NCBI GenBank assembly: GCA_030833825.1
Contig: JAURGL010000055.1
Coordinates: forward strand, 1 to 9,990
Reading direction: 5' to 3'
Length of the DNA stretch: 9,990 nucleotides
From: Vulcanococcus sp. SFB_649D_100_25
GTDB lineage: Bacteria > Cyanobacteriota > Cyanobacteriia > PCC-6307 > Cyanobiaceae
A model generated the notes under the pieces. The model worked only from the letters and a program-made list of their open reading frames with translations. It was not told the DNA's origin and did no database searches. This document shows positions 6,155 to 9,990 of the stretch, piece by piece. A program made the translations under genes and the position numbers. Within the stretch, counting starts at the first letter, position 1; every line of letters begins with the position of its first letter.

Positions 6155-6865
6155 TTAACGAGACTCTGGCCACTCCACCAAGCCCAGCCGAATCCCCTGA
6201 ACGGCGGCCTGAATCCGTCCCTGGGTGTTCATCTTGCGCAGGATGTGGCGGACATGGTCCTTCACCGTTTCCACCGAGAGGTGGAGTTGCCTGGCGATGG
6301 CTGAGTTGGCGGTTCCCGCGGTCATCAGCTGCAGGATGTCCACCTCCCGGGGGGTGAGTGCGGCCAGGGGGCTGCCCTGACCACCGGAGAGCTGTTGGAA
6401 GTAGCTGCGGCTCAGGTTCTGATCGATGTACATCCCCCCGGATTGCATCGTGCGGATGGCGCTCAACAGTGTCCCGAACCCCATCTGCGCCTCTAGGCAG
6501 ATGCCGTCGCAGTTCGCCTGCAGGGCCTGGTGGATTGCCATCAGCCGACGGGGTTGGGTGACCACCATCAGCGTTGCGGGAGGTTTGCTGAGTCGTTTGG
6601 CGGCCGCCACCAAAGCCCCTCCGTTGCCCTCCTCGAGGCGATCGGTGCAGATCAAGACATCGGCTTGTGCTGTTTCGAGGGCCCGCAGGGCTTCCGCCAT
6701 GGTCGTCCCGGCACCCACCAGCTGGGGGCCCGGTTGGCAGGCAGCGATGAACAGATTCAGGGCCAGGCGGCTGCCCAGGCAGAGCACCAGCCGGGAGTCC
6801 GCCAGCAGTGCGTTGCCGGCCGCCACGTTGCTGCGCACCTGGGCAATGGCTGGGGTGTAGTCCAC
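6155..6865 (-). CDS. LuxR/NarL-type response regulator with a degenerate receiver domain
   Basis: 236 aa. The C-terminal GerE-type helix-turn-helix is clear at about 168-230: LTPREVDILQLM, then SAIARQLHLSVETVKDHVRHILRKM and a final helix. Residues about 24-148 look like a CheY-type receiver, with the likely phospho-acceptor Asp75 (DVLICTD) and the conserved Thr103 (VVTQP) in place. The acidic pair after strand 1 is replaced by LGSR (30-33), and the conserved Lys of strand 5 appears to be Glu125 (GICLE). Phosphorylation by the usual Mg-dependent route is therefore doubtful. It starts with GTG, preceded on the minus strand by AGGG four bases away; the next in-frame ATG is at residue 56, inside the receiver. 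It leads a probable operon with the HhH, GIY-YIG, pepA and 79-aa genes. No histidine kinase gene is nearby. Confidence 0.87.
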   Translation of the reverse strand: MDYTPAIAQVRSNVAAGNALLADSRLVLCLGSRLALNLFIAACQPGPQLVGAGTTMAEALRALETAQADVLICTDRLEEGNGGALVAAAKRLSKPPATLMVVTQPRRLMAIHQALQANCDGICLEAQMGFGTLLSAIRTMQSGGMYIDQNLSRSYFQQLSGGQGSPLAALTPREVDILQLMTAGTANSAIARQLHLSVETVKDHVRHILRKMNTQGRIQAAVQGIRLGLVEWPESR

Positions 6866-7014
6866 GGTTCCCTGTGCAGCGCACCCTCTTCAATGTGGGC
6901 TGCATGCCGGGATTTGGCAGCCATTACGTCTATCCGCACTCGCCAGTCCCAGCTGGGCTCAGCAGAATCTCGGTGCTCGCGCCGGCCCACCGCCACCCGC
7001 TTCCAACCCCTCCT
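6866..7014. promoter_or_regulatory. Divergent intergenic region between the regulator operon and DUF1825-tyrS
   Basis: This 149-nt gap must hold the promoters for both the leftward regulator operon and the rightward DUF1825-tyrS pair. I cannot place convincing -35/-10 boxes. The one clear structural element is an inverted repeat, GGCTGC/GCAGCC, at 6898-6903 and 6917-6922 with a 13-nt spacer. It sits 33 nt upstream of the regulator start, where an autoregulatory operator could be. LuxR-family dimers bind such dyads, but that link is inference. Confidence 0.4.
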
Positions 7015-7338
7015 ATGGCTTTCTTCGAGTCCGAGATCGTCCAGGAGGAGGCGAAGCGCCTGTTCGGGGACTATCAGCAGCTGATGCAGCTTGGGGGCGA
7101 ATACGGCAAGTTCGATCGGGAAGGAAAGAAGCTGTTCATCGAGCGCATGGAGGAGCTGATGGACCGCTATCGGGTCTTCATGAAGCGCTTCGAGCTCTCG
7201 GACGACTTCCAGGCCAAGCTCACCGTGGAGCAGCTGCGCACCCAGCTCAGTCAGTTCGGGATGACCCCGGATCAGATGTTTGAGCAGATGCAGCGCACCC
7301 TTGATCGGATGAAGGGAGAGCTGCTGCAGGAGGGCTGA
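7015..7338 (+). CDS. DUF1825 family protein, conserved in cyanobacteria (107 aa)
   Basis: The full-length product matches my memory of the cyanobacterial DUF1825 family: FFESEIVQEEAKRLFGDYQ at the N-terminus, then YGKFDREGKKLFIERME, a central DRYRVFMKRFELSDDF, and a C-terminal TVEQLRTQLSQFGMTPDQMF. It is almost wholly helical, highly charged, cysteine-free and without a signal peptide, so it is a soluble cytoplasmic protein, perhaps a helical bundle. Its molecular role has not been established as far as I know. The start is the ATG at 7015, which agrees with the family's N-terminus; upstream open frame is non-coding. There is no Shine-Dalgarno. tyrS follows after 42 nt on the same strand, so the two are probably cotranscribed. 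Confidence 0.9.
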   Translation: MAFFESEIVQEEAKRLFGDYQQLMQLGGEYGKFDREGKKLFIERMEELMDRYRVFMKRFELSDDFQAKLTVEQLRTQLSQFGMTPDQMFEQMQRTLDRMKGELLQEG

Positions 7339-7380
7339 TCCTTCGCTGCCTACGATCCGACCCCAGAGAGCAGGGCGGAC

Positions 7381-8643
7381 ATGGCCAAGGGCGAGTGGGG
7401 ACTGCCGCAGTGGTTGGAGCGCGGGGTCGCCGATCTGTTCCCGGCCGGGGGGGATGCCAACGCAGCTGATCAGCAACTCGCCGCACGCCTGGCGGAGGCG
7501 GAGCGCGAGGGGAGGCCGCTGCGGATCAAGCTCGGGATCGACCCCACCGGCTCCGACATCCACCTGGGCCACTCGATCCTGTTCCGCAAGCTGCGGGCGT
7601 TTCAGGATGCCGGCCATACGGCCGTGCTGATCATCGGTGACTTCACCGCCCGGATCGGCGATCCCACCGGCAAGAGCGCCACGCGCGTGCAACTGAGCGA
7701 AGCCGAGGTGGACGCCAACGCCGCGACCTATCTCCAGCAGTTGGGGCAGGGGCAGGATCCCGCCAGGGCGCTGCTGGATTTCGAAACCCCCGGTCGCTTG
7801 GAGGTGCGCCGCAACAGCGAATGGCTGGCGGCACTGGATTTGCCCAAGGTGATCGAACTGCTGGGCATCTCCACGGTGGGGCAAATGCTGGCGAAGGAGG
7901 ATTTCGCCAATCGCTACGGCTCCGGCACCCCGATCTCCCTGCACGAATTCCTTTATCCCCTGCTCCAGGGCTACGACTCGGTAGCGGTGCAAGCCGACCT
8001 CGAGCTGGGCGGGACCGACCAGAAGTTCAACGTGGCGATGGGCCGCGATCTGCAGAGGCACTTCAACCAGCGCACCCAGTTCGGGATGCTCCTGCCGATC
8101 CTGCCGGGCCTTGATGGCGTGCAGAAGATGAGCAAGAGCCTGGGCAACACCGTCGGCCTGGCGAAGGACCCCCTCTCGATGTACTCCAAGCTCGAGAAGG
8201 TGCCCGATGCGGCGGTGGAGGAGTACCTGACCCTGCTCACCGATCTCGATCTCGAGGCCCTGCCCGCCAACCCGCGTGAGCGGCAGAAGGCGATGGCCCT
8301 AGAGGTCACGCGCCAGAGGCATGGCGCCGCGGCAGCCCAGCAGGCCCAGGCCGATGCCGGCAAGCTCGTCGGTGGTGCCAGCGGCAGCGGGGCGGCCGAT
8401 GCGGAGGTCCCCGAGGCGTCCCTGGCGGAGGTGAACTTCCCGGCCAAGGCCTTCTATCTCCTCAGCGCGGTGGGGATCTGCGCCAGCAGCAGTGAGGCGC
8501 GCCGCCAGATCCAGGGCGGCGGCGTCAAGCTTGATGGCGAGAAGCTCAGCGATCCCAACCAGGAATTTGTTGCCCCCGCTGAACTCGAGGGCAAGGTGCT
8601 GCAGCTGGGCAAGAAAACCTTCCGGCGTCTGGTGGCGGGTTGA
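7381..8643 (+). CDS. tyrS: TyrS, tyrosyl-tRNA synthetase
   Basis: Class I aminoacyl-tRNA synthetase that charges tRNA-Tyr in the cytoplasm. It is 420 aa, normal for the bacterial enzyme. The class I motifs are HLGH (61-64, the HIGH box) and KMSKS (249-253). The tyrosine pocket shows KLGIDPTGSDIHLGH (50-64), RIGDPTGKSATR (91-102) and ELGGTDQKFN (208-217). Residues about 354-415 form an S4 RNA-binding domain (AKAFYLLSAVGICASSSEARR, then GGVKLDGEKL). The KMSKS form places it with the TyrZ / Thermus-like branch rather than E. coli TyrS (KFGKT). A Gly/Ala/Ser linker at about 330-345 joins the halves. The start is ATG at 7381 with a weak GGGCGG before it. The stop lies inside a palindrome with the cupin stop. 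Confidence 0.97.
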   Translation: MAKGEWGLPQWLERGVADLFPAGGDANAADQQLAARLAEAEREGRPLRIKLGIDPTGSDIHLGHSILFRKLRAFQDAGHTAVLIIGDFTARIGDPTGKSATRVQLSEAEVDANAATYLQQLGQGQDPARALLDFETPGRLEVRRNSEWLAALDLPKVIELLGISTVGQMLAKEDFANRYGSGTPISLHEFLYPLLQGYDSVAVQADLELGGTDQKFNVAMGRDLQRHFNQRTQFGMLLPILPGLDGVQKMSKSLGNTVGLAKDPLSMYSKLEKVPDAAVEEYLTLLTDLDLEALPANPRERQKAMALEVTRQRHGAAAAQQAQADAGKLVGGASGSGAADAEVPEASLAEVNFPAKAFYLLSAVGICASSSEARRQIQGGGVKLDGEKLSDPNQEFVAPAELEGKVLQLGKKTFRRLVAG

Positions 8644-8671
8644 GGCGCCTCAGAGCGATCTGAGCACCGCC
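8641..8671. terminator. Palindrome and GNRA hairpin at the tyrS/cupin convergent junction
   Basis: TGAGGCGCCTCA (8641-8652) is a perfect 12-base palindrome whose ends are the tyrS TGA and the reverse-strand cupin TGA. Overlapping it, CTCAGA-GCGA-TCTGAG (8649-8664) can form a 6-bp stem with a GNRA tetraloop in the plus-strand RNA. GGCG (8644-8647) and CGCC (8668-8671) can extend this by 4 bp across a small internal loop. This could be a shared terminator for two convergent genes, but there is no T-tract on either side. Confidence 0.35.
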
Positions 8672-9087
8672 AGGTCTTCGGCATCCAGGGGGGTGGGGAT
8701 CCCGTGCTCGAGCAGATCGGCAAAGCCGCCGTCGCTGCTGAGCACCGTGATCAGATAGACGCGATCGGGGCCTGGATTCTCGAGGTCATGCAGGGCGTCC
8801 TCCGGCACCACGACAAAGTCCCCCCCACTGGCGCCGATCGAGCGATCACCGACGTGGAAGACCACCCTGCCCCGCAGGATGAAGAACAGCTCGGCGGCAT
8901 GGTGATGGCTGTGGGGGGGGACCCGATCGCAGGGATCGTGCACCTCTAGGAACATGGTGCACCCCCCTGATTCCGGCCTGTTCAGCAGGGCCAGGCGGCA
9001 ATGGTCGTGGCTGCCCAGGCGGTAGCCCTGCAGCTGCTCCGGATGCAGGATGCGCGGAAGCATGGGAACCCGGGCCTTGCGCCCCAT
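8650..9087 (-). CDS. Small single-domain cupin protein
   Basis: 145 aa from the ATG at 9087, or 137 aa from a second ATG at 9063 (MLPRILHPEQ), which is about equally likely; neither has a Shine-Dalgarno. Both cupin motifs are intact. Motif 1 is PHSHHHAAELFFILRG (58-73), giving His59, His61 and Glu66 as metal ligands. Motif 2 is GDFVVVPEDALHDLEN (89-104), giving His100. A one-domain beta barrel binding one divalent metal is expected. Single-domain cupins range from isomerases and dioxygenases to sensors, so no reaction can be named. The C-terminal HGIPTPLDAEDLAVLRSL lies outside the barrel. There is no signal peptide. It is divergent from pyrF and convergent with tyrS, so it is transcribed alone. 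Confidence 0.85.
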   Translation of the reverse strand: MGRKARVPMLPRILHPEQLQGYRLGSHDHCRLALLNRPESGGCTMFLEVHDPCDRVPPHSHHHAAELFFILRGRVVFHVGDRSIGASGGDFVVVPEDALHDLENPGPDRVYLITVLSSDGGFADLLEHGIPTPLDAEDLAVLRSL

Positions 9088-9158
9088 GCTGAGCCCGCTG
9101 CCGGGAAGGCGCCACCAGGCTTCGTAGCCTGAGACAACCTGAGGGAGCCAGATCGAGC
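9088..9158. promoter_or_regulatory. Divergent cupin/pyrF intergenic region with a dyad
   Basis: This 71-nt gap separates two divergent starts. It contains the perfect dyad CAGGCT-TCGT-AGCCTG (9116-9131) and a direct repeat of CCTGAG at 9128 and 9138, ten bases apart, which is one helical turn. The dyad could be an operator or an RNA hairpin in the pyrF leader. GAGGGAG (9141-9147) precedes the pyrF GTG by 11 nt and may serve as its ribosome binding site. No clear -10/-35 pair is visible. Confidence 0.4.
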
Positions 9159-9875
9159 GTGAACAGGTCTGCCGCCGATCGGATCATCGTGGCCCTCGAT
9201 GGCATGAACCCGGAGCAGGCCCTGGGCTTTGCGCAGGCAGTCCCCGAGCTGCTCTGGGTGAAGGTGGGGTTGGAGCTGTTTGTGGCCGGTGGGCCGGTGG
9301 TGGTGCAGCAGCTGCGCGATCAGGGCAAGCGGGTGTTCCTGGATCTCAAGTTCCACGACATCCCCGCGACCATGGCCGGTGCCTGCCGCAGCGCGGCCCG
9401 GTTGGGGGCAGAGCTGATCACCGTGCATGCCTGCGCCGGCAGCGAGGCCCTGCGGGCTGCCCAGGCCGCCGCCGCCGAGTCGGCTTATGCCGCGGGCTTC
9501 CAGTCGCCCACCCTGCTGGCGGTGACGGTGCTGACCAGCTGGGATCCAGCCCGCTTCGCTTCTGAGCTGGCCGTTGCTGAACCGGTGGCCTCCTACGTCC
9601 CCAGGCTGGCTGCCCTGGCGGCGGCGTCCGGAATCGGCGGCTGTGTGTGCTCGCCGCTTGAAGTGGGGGCTTTGCGGTCCGCCCACCCTGAGCCCTTCGC
9701 CCTGGTCACCCCGGGGATCCGTCCTGCGGGGGCTGCCTTGGGTGATCAGCAGCGGGTGATGACGCCCGCCCAGGCGATCGCCGCAGGGTCCAGCCAGCTG
9801 GTGATTGGCCGGCCAATTACGGCGGCGGCAGATCCGGCGGCTGCTTTCGCCGCGTGCTGCGGGGAGTTGGCCTAG
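9159..9875 (+). CDS. pyrF: PyrF, orotidine 5'-phosphate decarboxylase
   Basis: PyrF decarboxylates OMP to UMP, the last step of de novo pyrimidine synthesis, as a cytoplasmic TIM-barrel dimer. The length (238 aa) fits the bacterial group I enzyme. The catalytic block LDLKFHDIP (61-69) supplies Asp62, Lys64, Asp67 and Ile68. Asp14 in VALD and Lys35 in VKVG bind the ribose and phosphate side. TPGIRP (184-189) and IGRPI (216-220, with Arg218) form the phosphate site. The start is a GTG: the first in-frame ATG is at residue 16, after the conserved VALD strand, so it cannot be the start. The TAG stop overlaps the opposite-strand stop of the next gene within CTAG. Confidence 0.96.
   Translation: MNRSAADRIIVALDGMNPEQALGFAQAVPELLWVKVGLELFVAGGPVVVQQLRDQGKRVFLDLKFHDIPATMAGACRSAARLGAELITVHACAGSEALRAAQAAAAESAYAAGFQSPTLLAVTVLTSWDPARFASELAVAEPVASYVPRLAALAAASGIGGCVCSPLEVGALRSAHPEPFALVTPGIRPAGAALGDQQRVMTPAQAIAAGSSQLVIGRPITAAADPAAAFAACCGELA
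9773..9782. repeat. HIP1 octamer (GCGATCGC) in its extended GGCGATCGCC form
   Basis: The cyanobacterial highly iterated palindrome GCGATCGC, in its 10-base form, occurs once, inside pyrF. One copy in 10 kb is about what base composition would give, so the element is not enriched here. Confidence 0.6.
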
Positions 9876-9878
9876 GCC
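9869..9878. other. Shared stop-codon palindrome of pyrF and the glycosyltransferase
   Basis: GGCCTAGGCC is a perfect 10-base palindrome. Its central CTAG encodes TAG on both strands, so the two convergent genes end in a 4-base overlap with no spacer. Confidence 0.85.
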
Positions 9879-9990
9879 GCGGCGGTCCCCTGGGGCACCA
9901 GGTCCACGTAAAGGCGCTCCAGTTGATCGATGTTCTGGGTGAGGGTGTAGCGCTCCAGAGCCCGCTGGCGACCACGCCTGCCAAGCTCTT
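9872..9990 (-). CDS. Probable glycosyltransferase, C-terminal end (partial)
   Basis: Only the last 38 codons and the TAG stop are present; the gene continues past the window edge. The visible tail reads ELGRRGRQRALERYTLTQNI, then a helix DQLERLYVDL and a short PQGTAAA end. This is the typical C-terminal helix pair of GT4-family (GT-B fold) glycosyltransferases, where GRRGRQRALERYT is followed by a W- or Q-rich helix ending in [LI]Y. The call rests on this pattern alone; acceptor and donor cannot be guessed. A role in envelope polysaccharide would be typical of the family, but nothing in the window shows it. Confidence 0.65.
   Translation of the reverse strand, partial: ELGRRGRQRALERYTLTQNIDQLERLYVDLVPQGTAAA

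Noticed and set aside
6123..6905. N-terminal extension of the HhH protein to 476 aa
   Set aside because: The extra residues are an out-of-frame reading of the LuxR-type regulator gene. The real start is the ATG at 6122.
6808..7014. N-terminal extension of the DUF1825 protein
   Set aside because: The DUF1825 family begins at the FFESEIV segment directly after the ATG at 7015. The upstream codons overlap the divergent regulator gene and look non-coding.
6757..8061. A 434-aa open frame on the minus strand opposite DUF1825 and tyrS
   Set aside because: It covers two well-supported genes and the regulator start, and its sequence is low-complexity His/Leu/Gln-rich. It is an antisense shadow.
1..9990. 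CRISPR array, tRNA, insertion sequence or prophage
   Set aside because: No spaced direct repeats, cloverleaf sequence, transposase or phage gene is visible. Gaps between genes are all under 150 nt.

Overview
The window looks like chromosome from a high-GC unicellular picocyanobacterium (marine or brackish Synechococcus/Cyanobium type). The reasons are a DUF1825 protein, which is a cyanobacterial family, directly upstream of tyrS; the cyanobacterial version of the lipid A biosynthesis run (fabZ-lpxA-lpxB); GC-rich codon use throughout; and short intergenic gaps. Only one HIP1 octamer (GCGATCGC) is visible, so this is not one of the HIP1-rich freshwater genomes. No tRNA, rRNA, IS element, CRISPR array or phage gene is visible. 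No gene-free stretch exceeds 300 bases.

Layout. (1) Bases 1-2729, plus strand: the 3' end of fabZ, then lpxA, lpxB and a signal-peptide-bearing msrA. lpxA/lpxB overlap by ATGA and lpxB/msrA by TGATG, so this is one tightly coupled lipid A / envelope operon. (2) Bases 2862-3050, plus strand: a small orphan protein of 62 aa. (3) Bases 3057-6865, minus strand: a probable five-gene operon read right to left. It holds a LuxR/NarL-type regulator with a degenerate receiver, a cytoplasmic protein with two ComEA-like helix-hairpin-helix units, a GIY-YIG nuclease-fold protein, leucyl aminopeptidase (pepA) and a 79-aa membrane protein. Gaps are 32, 6, 37 and 32 nt. (4) Bases 7015-8643, plus strand: the DUF1825 protein and tyrS. 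(5) Bases 8650-9087, minus strand: a small cupin. (6) Bases 9159-9875, plus strand: pyrF. (7) Bases 9872-9990, minus strand: the C-terminal end of a probable glycosyltransferase.

Most of the window is housekeeping. The part most worth a second look is the regulator / HhH / GIY-YIG trio. The GIY-YIG protein carries two pentapeptides (QGDLF and QMDLF) that resemble the bacterial sliding-clamp-binding consensus QL[SD]LF. With its translationally coupled HhH partner, this suggests an undescribed DNA-processing module at the replication clamp. A second, smaller pattern is that all three convergent gene junctions place both stop codons inside a palindrome.
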